Shown piece by piece: positions 9,682 through 16,824 of a stretch of DNA of 42,545 nt. The stretch's first letter is position 1; every line of letters begins with the position of its first letter. A model generated the notes under the pieces. The model searched no databases. It worked only from the letters and a program-made list of their open reading frames with translations, and had not been told where the DNA came from. The stretch comes from Burkholderiaceae bacterium (lineage in GTDB: Bacteria; Pseudomonadota; Gammaproteobacteria; Burkholderiales; Burkholderiaceae_F). The stretch is taken from the NCBI GenBank assembly GCA_019236735.1, contig JAFAIM010000058.1:1-42545 (forward strand), given 5' to 3'. Position numbers and translations under genes: made by a program.

Positions 9682-10164
9682 ATGATCGCGTTGATCCAGC
9701 GTGTGTCGCAGGCCAGCGTGCGCGTGGGAGCCGAGGTGGTCGGGGCTATCGATGCGGGGCTTGTGGCGCTGGTGTGCGCGCAGCGCGAAGACGGTGAGCG
9801 GCAAGCCGACGCGCTTTTGGAGCGCCTGCTGCAGTACCGCGTATTCTCCGACGAAGCCGGACGCATGAACCTTGGCCTGCGGGCGGTCAACGGCGGATTG
9901 CTCCTGGTTCCGCAGTTCACGCTGGCGGCCGACACCTCGAGCGGATTACGGCCGAGTTTTTCGCCGGCGGCGCCGCCCGAGCTCGGGCGCCAGTTGTTCG
10001 AATACATGGTCGCGCGAGCGCGCGCCGTCCACGCGCCGGTGGCGGCTGGCCGCTTCGGCGCGACGATGCAAGTGGCGCTGGTGAACGAAGGACCGGTGAC
10101 CTTCTGGCTGCAGACCGGAGCCGGGCCGCGCGGTGAGGTGGCACGAGAGGCGGCTGCGCGATGA
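9682..10164 (+). CDS. dtd: D-aminoacyl-tRNA deacylase
   Basis: Dtd hydrolyses D-amino acids (and glycine on tRNA-Ala) from mischarged tRNA in the cytoplasm. The 160-residue product begins [15 protein letters not shown], the canonical opening of the family. It contains the [10 protein letters not shown] segment that corresponds to the catalytic SxQxTL/GxRPSF region, and the C-terminal NEGPVTFWL strand with the GP motif that excludes L-substrates. I choose the ATG at 9682 over one at 9673 because it matches the family start exactly. The stop overlaps the nrdR start by 4 bp (ATGA), so the two genes are probably translationally coupled. Confidence 0.95.
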   Translation: MIALIQRVSQASVRVGAEVVGAIDAGLVALVCAQREDGERQADALLERLLQYRVFSDEAGRMNLGLRAVNGGLLLVPQFTLAADTSSGLRPSFSPAAPPELGRQLFEYMVARARAVHAPVAAGRFGATMQVALVNEGPVTFWLQTGAGPRGEVAREAAAR

Positions 10165-10637
10165 AATGCCCGTTTTGCGCAAGCACCGACACTCAGGTGA
10201 TCGATTCGCGCGCGTCGGACGAGGGCGCTTCGATCCGGCGGCGCAGGCGCTGCCTCGGATGCGACAAGCGCTTCACCACCTATGAGCGGGTCGAGCTGGC
10301 GCTGCCTTCGATCGTCAAGCGCGGCGGCAGCCGCGCCGAGTACGATCGCGACAAGCTGCGCGCCTCGATGCTGCTGGCGCTGCGCAAACGGCCGGTTCCC
10401 CGCGAGGCGGTCGACGACGCCATCGGGCGCATCGAAGACAAGCTGCTGTCGACGGCGCAGCGCGAGGTCAAGAGCGAGAAGCTCGGCGAGCTGGTGATGC
10501 GCGAACTCAAGCGCCTCGACAAGGTCGCTTACATACGGTTCGCGTCGGTGTATCGCAGTTTCGAGGACGTCGACGAGTTTGCCGAGGTCGTCAAGGAAGT
10601 GCGGCCGTCGCGCCGCCGTGCCCGTACTGGGAGTTGA
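10161..10637 (+). CDS. nrdR: Transcriptional repressor NrdR
   Basis: NrdR senses (d)ATP and represses ribonucleotide-reductase genes. The 158-residue protein begins with a zinc ribbon (Cys3-x2-Cys6 and Cys31-x2-Cys34, in MKCPFC and RCLGCDKRF). The ATP-cone domain follows from about residue 46 to 138 ([23 protein letters not shown] through [19 protein letters not shown]). The C-terminal tail is basic. In relatives nrdR often follows glyA; here it follows dtd with a 4-bp overlap. Its target boxes would be expected upstream of nrdA genes, which are not in this window. Confidence 0.97.
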   Translation: MKCPFCASTDTQVIDSRASDEGASIRRRRRCLGCDKRFTTYERVELALPSIVKRGGSRAEYDRDKLRASMLLALRKRPVPREAVDDAIGRIEDKLLSTAQREVKSEKLGELVMRELKRLDKVAYIRFASVYRSFEDVDEFAEVVKEVRPSRRRARTGS

Positions 10638-10660
10638 ATTCCCGCCGGCTGGCCCCATCT
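10634..10660 (+). promoter_or_regulatory. Sigma-32 (RpoH) type heat-shock promoter of hsp20
   Basis: TTGAAT (10634-10639) and CCCCATCT (10653-10660) are separated by 13 bp. This matches the known RpoH pattern TTGAAA-N13/14-CCCCATnT closely. The -35 overlaps the nrdR stop codon. Transcription would begin about 45 nt before the hsp20 ATG. Confidence 0.75.
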
Positions 10661-10711
10661 GTCCTTCGTGTCGGCGCCGCGGGCGCTGGAACGAGCACAG
10701 GAGAGACACGA

Positions 10712-11155
10712 ATGAACGCCATTATCAGGCGCGAGCCGTTTGGCTCGCTGGTCGACGATTTTCTCGGCGACTTCTTCAACCGGGCAGGCTGGTCGGTGAC
10801 GCGCAGCGCGGAGCTGCCGGCGGCGGTGCGGGCTCGGATGGATGTGATCGACAAGGGGGACAAGTACACGGTGTCCGTGGATCTTCCGGGAGTAAAGAAG
10901 GAAGACATCCAGGTCAGCGTCGAAGGACCTCGCCTGTCGATTCGGGCCGAGAACAAGAGTGAGCGCGAAGTCAAGGACAAGGACGGTTCCCGCCTCTTGC
11001 ACCAGGAGCGCTTCGCAACCAGCTACGCGCGCAGCGTCGAGCTGCCGGACGAAGTGACCGATCAGGGTGCCGAAGCGGTGTTCGACGACGGCGTGCTGCG
11101 GCTGACATTGCCCAAGCGCGCGCAAGCCGTGAGCAAGCGCCTTACGGTCCAGTAA
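10712..11155 (+). CDS. Small heat-shock protein, Hsp20/alpha-crystallin family
   Basis: This ATP-independent holdase chaperone has 147 residues. An N-terminal arm (MNAIIRREPFGSLVDDFLGDFF) precedes the alpha-crystallin domain at about residues 38-140: MDVIDKGDKYTVSVDLPG, the VSVEGPRLSIRAE strands, and the hallmark VFDDGVLRLTLPK (the A-x-x-x-n-GVL motif with V for A). The C-terminal tail is short and lacks a clear I-x-I anchor. The ATG at 10712 has AGGAGAG 6 nt upstream, the best ribosome-binding site in this stretch. It sits as a unit with its own sigma-32-type promoter and a trailing hairpin between nrdR and ribD. Confidence 0.95.
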   Translation: MNAIIRREPFGSLVDDFLGDFFNRAGWSVTRSAELPAAVRARMDVIDKGDKYTVSVDLPGVKKEDIQVSVEGPRLSIRAENKSEREVKDKDGSRLLHQERFATSYARSVELPDEVTDQGAEAVFDDGVLRLTLPKRAQAVSKRLTVQ

Positions 11156-11183
11156 GACTCCAGTAAGCGAAAGCACGGCAAGG

Positions 11184-11209
11184 CCTCGCCTGCGATTACG
11201 CAGGCGAGG
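11184..11209 (+). terminator. Hairpin after hsp20
   Basis: CCTCGCCTGCG pairs perfectly with CGCAGGCGAGG (11 bp) around an ATTA loop, 28 bp after the hsp20 stop. The following bases (GTTCATCC) lack a T-run, so termination may be partial. Confidence 0.65.
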
Positions 11210-11233
11210 GTTCATCCGCTGAAATCTAGGGTG

Positions 11234-11387
11234 GAGTGTTCGGGCTGCCCGGCGAGCGAGAACGCCGGGACGGCACGCCTTGCAAGGCGTGCCGGCTGCG
11301 GCGGCGCGAAGCTGCGCTTCGCGAAACCCCGCCTCCGCCCCCCGTGGTGGCGAAAGGCGCGCACAGCGAGACGGGCACTCGGACGCT
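11234..11387 (+). repeat. Dispersed intergenic repeat, long copy (154 bp)
   Basis: The 5' arm (26 bp, GAGTGTTCGGGCTGCCCGGC onward) and the 3' arm (47 bp, ending CACTCGGACGCT) recur in inverted orientation at 33320-33407 with about one mismatch per arm. The interior differs. Here it is about 80 bp and holds a perfect 24-bp palindrome (11271-11294, centred on CCTTGCAAGG) and a second hairpin, CGCGAAGC-TGC-GCTTCGCG (11305-11323). The copy lies between the hsp20 hairpin and the ribD promoter and encodes no recognisable protein. It looks like a non-autonomous, palindrome-bearing intergenic element. Confidence 0.85.
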
Positions 11388-11398
11388 CCATCCTGGAA

Positions 11399-11426
11399 TT
11401 GGATGGCGACTTCGCCTGCGTAGAAT
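11399..11426 (+). promoter_or_regulatory. Candidate ribD operon promoter
   Basis: TTGGAT (11399-11404), a 16-bp spacer and TAGAAT (11421-11426) make a plausible sigma-70 promoter. The -10 ends 8 nt before the ribD ATG, so a leaderless or nearly leaderless transcript is implied. I see no FMN riboswitch in this short interval. Confidence 0.5.
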
Positions 11427-11434
11427 CGGTACGC

Positions 11435-12529
11435 ATGTACACCGACGCGGACCACCGCTTCATGTCGCGTGCGCTGGAACTCGCGGCCAAGGCGATGGTG
11501 GTCGCGACGCCTAACCCGCGCGTGGGCTGCGTCGTCGTGCGCGATGGGCGCATCATCGGCGAGGGTTTTACCCAGCGGCCGGGCTCGAATCACGCGGAGA
11601 TCGAAGCGCTGCTCGATGCGCGCAGGGGTGGTCACGACCTGCACGGCGCGCACGTCTACGTGACGCTCGAGCCGTGCGCCCATTTCGGCCGCACGCCCCC
11701 GTGCGCGACCGCGCTGATCGAGGCGCACGTGGCAATGGTGATCGCAGCCGTGGAGGATCCCAATCCGCAGGTCGCGGGCCGCGGCCTGGAGATGCTGCGG
11801 CAGGCCGGAACGGATGTTCGATGCGGACTACTCGAGCAGGACGCGATCGAGGTGAATGCGGGTTTCTTCTCGCGAATGACGCGAGGACGCCCATGGGTGC
11901 GAGTCAAGGTGGCCGCCAGCTTGGACGGGCGCACGGGGCTGCACAACGGCGCCTCGCAGTGGATCACGTCCGAGGCCGCCCGCGCCGACGGCCACGCGTG
12001 GCGCGCACGCGCATGCGCCGTGTTGAGCGGAATCGGTACGGTCCGCTCGGATGATCCGCGTCTGTCGGTGCGCCTGCTCGAGACGCCACGTCAGCCGCTG
12101 AAGGTTCTGGTGGACAGCCGCTTCGAAGTGGAACCGCAGGCGCGGCTGTTCGACGGCAACCCGGTGCTGGTGGTCTGCACGCGGCGCGATCGGCGCAAGG
12201 CGGAGCAGCTCGGAGCGCACAACGCCGAGGTTGTCGAGCTTGGCGCGGACGCGAACGGCAAAGTCGATCTGACGGCGCTGATGCGCGAGCTGGCGCGGCG
12301 GGGAATCAACGAACTGCATGTCGAGGCCGGCGCGCGCCTGAACGGCTCGCTGCTATCGGCAGGTTTGGTCGACGAGCTGCTGGCGTACCTGGCGCCCTGC
12401 CTGATCGGGCCCGGGCAGCCGATGATCGATCTGGCCGAAATCTCCAGCTTGGAACAGGTCCGACGGATGGCGCTGCGCGAGGTCGTGCGCGTCGGCGAGG
12501 ACATTCGTGTGCTGGCGCGGTTCCAATAG
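11435..12529 (+). CDS. ribD: Bifunctional riboflavin deaminase/reductase RibD
   Basis: RibD carries out the second and third steps of riboflavin synthesis: deamination of diaminohydroxyphosphoribosylamino-pyrimidine, then NADPH reduction of the ribosyl chain. The 364-residue protein has the deaminase domain first, with zinc ligands in HAE (His53-x-Glu55) and Cys81/Cys90 (EPCAHFGRTPPC). The reductase domain runs from about residue 150 (RPWVRVKVAASLDGRTG) to the end, including SGIGTVRSDDPRLSVR and HVEAGARLNGSLL. The ATG at 11435 gives the usual N-terminus (TDADHRFMSRALELA). No Shine-Dalgarno sequence is seen. It begins a run of riboflavin genes with short spacers. Confidence 0.96.
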   Translation: MYTDADHRFMSRALELAAKAMVVATPNPRVGCVVVRDGRIIGEGFTQRPGSNHAEIEALLDARRGGHDLHGAHVYVTLEPCAHFGRTPPCATALIEAHVAMVIAAVEDPNPQVAGRGLEMLRQAGTDVRCGLLEQDAIEVNAGFFSRMTRGRPWVRVKVAASLDGRTGLHNGASQWITSEAARADGHAWRARACAVLSGIGTVRSDDPRLSVRLLETPRQPLKVLVDSRFEVEPQARLFDGNPVLVVCTRRDRRKAEQLGAHNAEVVELGADANGKVDLTALMRELARRGINELHVEAGARLNGSLLSAGLVDELLAYLAPCLIGPGQPMIDLAEISSLEQVRRMALREVVRVGEDIRVLARFQ

Positions 12530-12560
12530 GCTGACCGGGCACGCCATCGGCCTTCGAGCA

Positions 12561-13199
12561 ATGTTCACCGGCATCGTTCAGGTAGTCGGAGCAATCGAGC
12601 GGGTCGAGGCGCGCGAGCGCAGCGTGCGCTTGCTGGTGCAGGCTGCGCCGATCGACACCGCCAGCCTGAAAGTCGGCGACAGCATCGCGGTCAACGGATG
12701 CTGCCTGACGGCCGTCTCCGTGGCAGGAACGCGCTTCGAGGCCGATCTTTCCGAGGAGACGCTGGCCCGCACCGCCAACCTGGATCGTTGCGGTCCGGTG
12801 AATCTGGAGCTGGCGATGGCCCTGGGCGACCGGATCGGCGGACACCTGGTGTCCGGGCACGTCGACGCGGTCGGCATCGTCGGCGCGCTGACGCCTGCCG
12901 GCGAATCGAGCCAGGTGCAGCTGCGCGCGCCCGCCGCGCTCGCGACGTGCCTGGCGTACAAAGGTTCGCTCGCGGTGGACGGCGTGAGCCTGACGATCAA
13001 CCGGGTCGAGGACTTGGATAACGGTTGCGAGGTGACGATCCAGTTGATCCCGCACACGCTGGCAGCGACGACGCTGGCCCACCTGGCGGTCGGACAGCGC
13101 GTGAACCTGGAAATCGACCCTCTGGCGCGCTACGCGCAGCGCGCGATCGAGAAAATGGCGGCCGCGATCGGTGCTGCCCTGCGCAGAAAGGGCGCCTGA
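12561..13199 (+). CDS. ribC: Riboflavin synthase alpha subunit
   Basis: The enzyme dismutates two 6,7-dimethyl-8-ribityllumazine molecules into riboflavin and a pyrimidine that returns to lumazine synthase. The 212-residue product starts with the invariant MFTGIV. It has two tandem lumazine-binding barrels: the first with SIAVNGCCLTAV, the second with GGHLVSGHVDAVG and GSLAVDGVSLTIN. The C-terminal helix (QRAIEKMAAAIGAAL) would mediate trimerisation. It lies 31 bp after ribD and 30 bp before ribBA. Naming varies between organisms (ribC or ribE); the function is clear. Confidence 0.95.
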   Translation: MFTGIVQVVGAIERVEARERSVRLLVQAAPIDTASLKVGDSIAVNGCCLTAVSVAGTRFEADLSEETLARTANLDRCGPVNLELAMALGDRIGGHLVSGHVDAVGIVGALTPAGESSQVQLRAPAALATCLAYKGSLAVDGVSLTINRVEDLDNGCEVTIQLIPHTLAATTLAHLAVGQRVNLEIDPLARYAQRAIEKMAAAIGAALRRKGA

Positions 13200-13216
13200 T
13201 TCGCGCCCTGGGGCAC

Positions 13217-13222
13217 TAGAAT
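13217..13222 (+). promoter_or_regulatory. Candidate -10 element of ribBA
   Basis: TAGAAT ends 7 nt before the ribBA ATG, in the 30-bp gap after ribC. The intervening TCCTCCC is not a ribosome-binding site. It could start a secondary leaderless transcript inside the riboflavin operon. No strong -35 is present. Confidence 0.35.
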
Positions 13223-13229
13223 TCCTCCC

Positions 13230-14381
13230 ATGTTGTCGCCACAGCGTTCCGCACCCGCGTCCGCGGTCGAGTCGCCGATCGCGCCGACCTCCGAGATCAT
13301 CGCCGAGGTCGCGCGCGGCGGCATGGTCGTTCTGGTGGACGACGAGGATCGCGAAAACGAGGGCGACCTGGTATTCGGCGCCGATTTCGTTACGGCCGAC
13401 AAGATCAATTTCCTGGCCAAGCACGGGCGGGGATTGGTATGCATGCCGATCACCGAGGAGCACGCCCGCCAGCTGCGGCTGGCACCGATGGCGCAGGACA
13501 ACCGCACGGTGCACGGAACCAACTTCACGGTGGCGATCGAGGCGGCTGCCGGTGTGGCGACCGGCATTTCGGCGGCGGACCGCGCGCACACGATCCGCGT
13601 CGCTTCGCGCCCGGACGCGAGACCCGAGGACATCGTGCAGCCGGGTCACGTCTTTCCGCTGGTGGCCCGCTCCGGCGGTGTGCTGATGCGGGCCGGTCAC
13701 ACGGAGGCCTGCTGCGACCTGGCGCGGCTGGCAGGCCTGTATCCCTGCGCCGTGTGCTGCGAGATCATGAACGACGACGGTACGATGGCGCGCCTTCCAG
13801 ATCTGATCGGCTTCGCGCGCCGGCACGGCCTGAAGCTGGGAACGATCGCTGACCTGATCCACCATCGTGCGGCCACCGAATCGCTGATCGAGCGTATCGG
13901 TCACCACGCGGTGAACACACCGGCCGGGGAATTCGAGCTGATCGCGTACCGCGATCTTGCGGGCGACGGCACGCATCTGGCGCTGGTGCGCGGCGAGCCG
14001 CGGCCGCAACAGGACGTCCTGGTGCGGGTGCACGAGCCGCTGTCGGTGCTGGACTTGGTCGACGCATCGAGCGGGCGGCACGCCTGGACGCCTGCGAACG
14101 CCTTGCAGCGCATCGCGCGCGAAGGCTGCGGCGTGCTGGTGCTGCTGAACTGTGGCGAGAGCTCGCAGCAGCTGCAGCAGCACTTGCGCGCGTGGGCCAC
14201 GCCGGGCCCGGAGCCGGCAGCCCCGCGCGCGGCGGCGCACGATCTGCGCACGTACGGCATCGGCGCGCAGATCCTGCGCGACCTGGGAGTGGGGCGGATG
14301 CGGCTGATGGCCAAGCCGCGCAAGATGCCTTCGATGGCCGGGTTCGGGTTGACCGCGGTCGGATACCTGGAGAGCGACTGA
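13230..14381 (+). CDS. ribBA: DHBP synthase with degenerate GTP cyclohydrolase II domain (RibBA/RibBX)
   Basis: The N-terminal half (about residues 20-215) is 3,4-dihydroxy-2-butanone-4-phosphate synthase. The acidic metal and substrate loop is DDEDRENEGD at residues 37-46, followed by RAGHTEACCDLARLAG and CEIMNDDGTMARLPDL. The C-terminal half (about 220-383) has the length and some strands of RibA (HHAVNTPAGEFELIAYRD; DLRTYGIGAQILRDLGVG). It lacks the zinc-binding cysteine cluster and the conserved surroundings of active cyclohydrolase II. A related Burkholderia arrangement with an inactive second domain is known. The protein therefore probably supplies only the butanone branch, and a separate active RibA should exist elsewhere. 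It is 383 residues long and 3 bp upstream of ribH. Confidence 0.93.
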   Translation: MLSPQRSAPASAVESPIAPTSEIIAEVARGGMVVLVDDEDRENEGDLVFGADFVTADKINFLAKHGRGLVCMPITEEHARQLRLAPMAQDNRTVHGTNFTVAIEAAAGVATGISAADRAHTIRVASRPDARPEDIVQPGHVFPLVARSGGVLMRAGHTEACCDLARLAGLYPCAVCCEIMNDDGTMARLPDLIGFARRHGLKLGTIADLIHHRAATESLIERIGHHAVNTPAGEFELIAYRDLAGDGTHLALVRGEPRPQQDVLVRVHEPLSVLDLVDASSGRHAWTPANALQRIAREGCGVLVLLNCGESSQQLQQHLRAWATPGPEPAAPRAAAHDLRTYGIGAQILRDLGVGRMRLMAKPRKMPSMAGFGLTAVGYLESD

Positions 14382-14384
14382 AAA

Positions 14385-14870
14385 ATGGCAATTGACTCGA
14401 TCCCCCCCGATCTGGATGGCGCTGGTTTGAGGATCGGCATCGTGCAGTCGCGCTTCAACGCGTGGGCTGGCGAGGCGCTGCTCGAATCGTGCGTGGACGA
14501 GTTGCGTCGCCTCGGCGTCGACGACGACGACGTGACACACGTGACAGTGCCCGGCGCGCTTGAGGTGCCGATCGCTCTGGCCAAGCTTGCGCAGGCGCAG
14601 GATTACGACGCGCTGATCGCACTCGGTTGCGTGATTCGGGGCGACACGCACCATTTCGAAGTGGTCGCGACGCAGTCGGCTGCGGGGATCAGCCGCGTCG
14701 CGCTCGACCACGGCGTTCCAGTGGCCAACGCGGTGCTGACGACCGACGATGAGACGCAGGCGCGCGCACGCGTCGCCGACAAGGGGCGCGAGGCGGCCCG
14801 CGTGGCGGTCGAGATGGCCAACCTGGTGTGGTCGCTGGAAGAGGGCGGCGAGGAGGAAGGCGCGCAGTAG
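14385..14870 (+). CDS. ribH: 6,7-dimethyl-8-ribityllumazine synthase
   Basis: Lumazine synthase condenses the RibBA product with the pyrimidine made by RibD. The 161-residue protein shows RIGIVQSRFNAW (substrate-stacking Phe24), VPGALEVPIA, and the catalytic GCVIRGDTHHFEVV with its His pair at residues 89-90, then the C-terminal helix. It starts 3 bp after ribBA. The extended acidic C-terminus (EEGGEEEGAQ) contains the AGGAGG purine run that precedes nusB, so the end of ribH may double as the nusB ribosome-binding region. Confidence 0.96.
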   Translation: MAIDSIPPDLDGAGLRIGIVQSRFNAWAGEALLESCVDELRRLGVDDDDVTHVTVPGALEVPIALAKLAQAQDYDALIALGCVIRGDTHHFEVVATQSAAGISRVALDHGVPVANAVLTTDDETQARARVADKGREAARVAVEMANLVWSLEEGGEEEGAQ

Positions 14871-14872
14871 TC

Positions 14873-15352
14873 ATGGACTGCGCTGATACCGACGAACCGG
14901 CCGGCGAGGGCGGCGCTGCGAAAGCAGCCATCCGAAGCCCCCGCCATCGCGCACGCGAGTTCGCGCTGCAGGGGCTTTACGGCTGGCTGCTCGCCGGCGG
15001 CGAGTGCGGCGAGATCACGAGGCGCTTCCAATCCTCGCCCGGCTATGCCGAGGCCGACGAGGCGTACTTCATCGAGTTGATGCAGCGCGTGACCGCGTCG
15101 GCTGCGGCGCTGCGCGCACAGTTCACCGATGCGATCGACCGGCCGTTGGCGCAGCTCAGCCCGATCGAGCACACGATCCTGCTGATCGCCACCTACGAGC
15201 TCGCGCACCGTCCTGAGATTCCCTATCGCGTCGTGATCGACGAGGCGGTCGAGCTCGCCAAGGACTTCGGCGGCAGCGAGGGATATCGCTACGTCAACGC
15301 TGTGCTGGACAAGGTCGCGGCGCGGATGCGCCGCGCAGACGCTGGCGCCTGA
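14873..15352 (+). CDS. nusB: Transcription antitermination factor NusB
   Basis: NusB binds boxA RNA with NusE (S10) to form antitermination complexes on rRNA operons. The 159-residue product has a variable acidic start, then the all-helical NusB fold: the opening SPRHRAREFALQGLYGWL, LSPIEHTILLIATYEL in the middle, and the signature IDEAVELAKDFGGSEGYRYVNAVLD near the C-terminus. It starts 2 nt after the ribH stop. The best purine run (AGGAGGAAGG) lies about 13-22 nt upstream, somewhat far for a Shine-Dalgarno sequence. ribH-nusB-thiL is a common betaproteobacterial order. Confidence 0.96.
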   Translation: MDCADTDEPAGEGGAAKAAIRSPRHRAREFALQGLYGWLLAGGECGEITRRFQSSPGYAEADEAYFIELMQRVTASAAALRAQFTDAIDRPLAQLSPIEHTILLIATYELAHRPEIPYRVVIDEAVELAKDFGGSEGYRYVNAVLDKVAARMRRADAGA

Positions 15353-15364
15353 GGGGCTGGGTTG

Positions 15365-16378
15365 ATGACGGAGTTCGAGCTGATCGCCCGCTACTTTGCG
15401 CGCCCGGTGCATGAGCGGCAGGGCGTCGGCGACGACTGCGCGCTGATCGACGCGGGCGAGCGCACCCTCGCGATCACCACCGACCTTCTGGCAGAGGGCG
15501 TGCACTTCTTCCGCGACGTCGATCCGGCTTCGCTCGGACATAAGGCACTGGCCGTGAACCTGTCGGATCTGGCTGCAGCAGGTGCACGCCCGCGCTGTTT
15601 CCTGCTGGCGCTGTCACTGCCGCCGCCGCGCGCCGACCCGGCTTGGCTCGAGGCATTCTCGGGCGCGCTGTTCGAGTTGGCGGGGCGCGAGGGCTGCGAG
15701 CTCGTCGGCGGAGACACCACGCGCGCCGCAGCCGTCGGCGCTGCGGACGGCCCCGTCACCGTATGCATTACCGCGATTGGAGAGGTTGAACGCGCGACCT
15801 TGCGTGGGCGCAGCGGTGCCCGCGCTGGCGACGACCTGTGGGTTTCGGGCGAGCTCGGCGATGCCGCGCTCGCTTTGGCGCACGCCCGCGGCGAGGTCCG
15901 GCTGGGTCCGCAACAGGCCCGGGACTGCGAGCGGCGCCTGCTCTGGCCCCAGCCGCGCGTCGGGTTAGGGCTCGCGCTTCGGGGCCTGGCAAGTGCCGCC
16001 ATCGATATTTCCGACGGACTTGTAGGGGATCTGGGGCAAGTGCTGGAGCGCTCTGGGGTGGGGGCGGATGTGCAGGTGCCACAGGTACCTCGCTCGGAGG
16101 CGTTGCGGGCGGTCGAACGCACGCTGCAGCTGCGCTGTCTGTTGGCCGGGGGCGACGATTACGAGCTGCTGTTTACTGCGTCCCCGTCGCATCGGGAGGC
16201 CATTTTTGCGGCTGCGCAGCACAGCGGGATCGGAATAACCAGGATCGGCTCATTGACAAAAGAGTCGGGTTTGCGGTTGCTGGGGGAATCCGGGATCGAC
16301 GCTACACTGCGCGGATTCGATCACTTCGCAGGCACGTGCCAGGGGCCGCCTTCGTTCGATCCCACCCGGCGCACCTGA
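15365..16378 (+). CDS. thiL: Thiamine-monophosphate kinase
   Basis: ThiL uses ATP to convert thiamine monophosphate to thiamine diphosphate, the last step of cofactor synthesis. The 337-residue protein begins EFELIARYFARP, the standard start. It has the metal and nucleotide loops GVGDDCALID, TTDLLAEGVHFF and LVGGDTTR, then ISDGLVGDLGQVL and LAGGDDYELLFT, all in the AIRS/ThiL order. The ATG at 15365 is preferred to a TTG one codon earlier. It is 12 bp after nusB, and its 3' end overlaps the likely pgpA start by 43 bp. Confidence 0.96.
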   Translation: MTEFELIARYFARPVHERQGVGDDCALIDAGERTLAITTDLLAEGVHFFRDVDPASLGHKALAVNLSDLAAAGARPRCFLLALSLPPPRADPAWLEAFSGALFELAGREGCELVGGDTTRAAAVGAADGPVTVCITAIGEVERATLRGRSGARAGDDLWVSGELGDAALALAHARGEVRLGPQQARDCERRLLWPQPRVGLGLALRGLASAAIDISDGLVGDLGQVLERSGVGADVQVPQVPRSEALRAVERTLQLRCLLAGGDDYELLFTASPSHREAIFAAAQHSGIGITRIGSLTKESGLRLLGESGIDATLRGFDHFAGTCQGPPSFDPTRRT

Positions 16379-16824
16379 TTGCAGTCGGCTTTGGCGCCGG
16401 TCTGTTGCGCCCGGGGCCGGGAACCTGGGGCACCGCCGCGGGGTGGCTCCTGTTCGCCGGGCTGGGCCAGCTGGTGGAACTGCCGAGGGCAGTCGCAGTT
16501 CTTATCGGCGTAGCGGGTCTGCTGGTCGGGACCTGGGCCGCCGGGCGCGCGGGCGCCGCCCTTGGGCACCACGATGCCGGCGAGATTGTGATCGATGAGA
16601 TCGTCGCGTTCTGGCTGGTGCTCTCGCTGCTGCCGGGCGGGGACCGCCCGTGGTTGCTGCAAGCAGTTGCGTTCGTTCTGTTTCGGCTGTTCGACATCCT
16701 GAAACCGGCGCCGATCGGTTGGATCGAGCGGCGCTGGCCCAACGCAGTCGGCGTGATGGCCGACGACCTGATGGCGGGCGTGTACGTAGTGGTGGTGATC
16801 CAACTGTGGATACGGCTGTCGTGA
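16336..16824 (+). CDS. pgpA: Phosphatidylglycerophosphatase A
   Basis: This inner-membrane phosphatase makes phosphatidylglycerol from phosphatidylglycerophosphate. The roughly 162-residue protein shows AHLIAVGFGAGLLRPGPGTWGT at the start, the catalytic acidic stretch HHDAGEIVIDEIVAFW, the RLFDILKPAPIGWIER segment, and AVGVMADDLMAGV. Several hydrophobic helices span the membrane. No ATG precedes the conserved region, so the GTG at 16336, inside the end of thiL, is the likely start. The gene would then overlap thiL by 43 bp in another frame. It ends in a GTGA overlap with pncC. Confidence 0.92.
   Translation: MPGAAFVRSHPAHLIAVGFGAGLLRPGPGTWGTAAGWLLFAGLGQLVELPRAVAVLIGVAGLLVGTWAAGRAGAALGHHDAGEIVIDEIVAFWLVLSLLPGGDRPWLLQAVAFVLFRLFDILKPAPIGWIERRWPNAVGVMADDLMAGVYVVVVIQLWIRLS

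Noticed and set aside
11388..11434. FMN riboswitch before ribD
   Set aside because: The interval between the repeat and the ATG is only about 47 bp and holds a promoter-like sequence; none of the conserved RFN helices are present.
12306..14711. About 800-codon open frame on the minus strand opposite ribC-ribBA-ribH
   Set aside because: It is antisense to three confidently identified riboflavin genes and has shadow-like composition.
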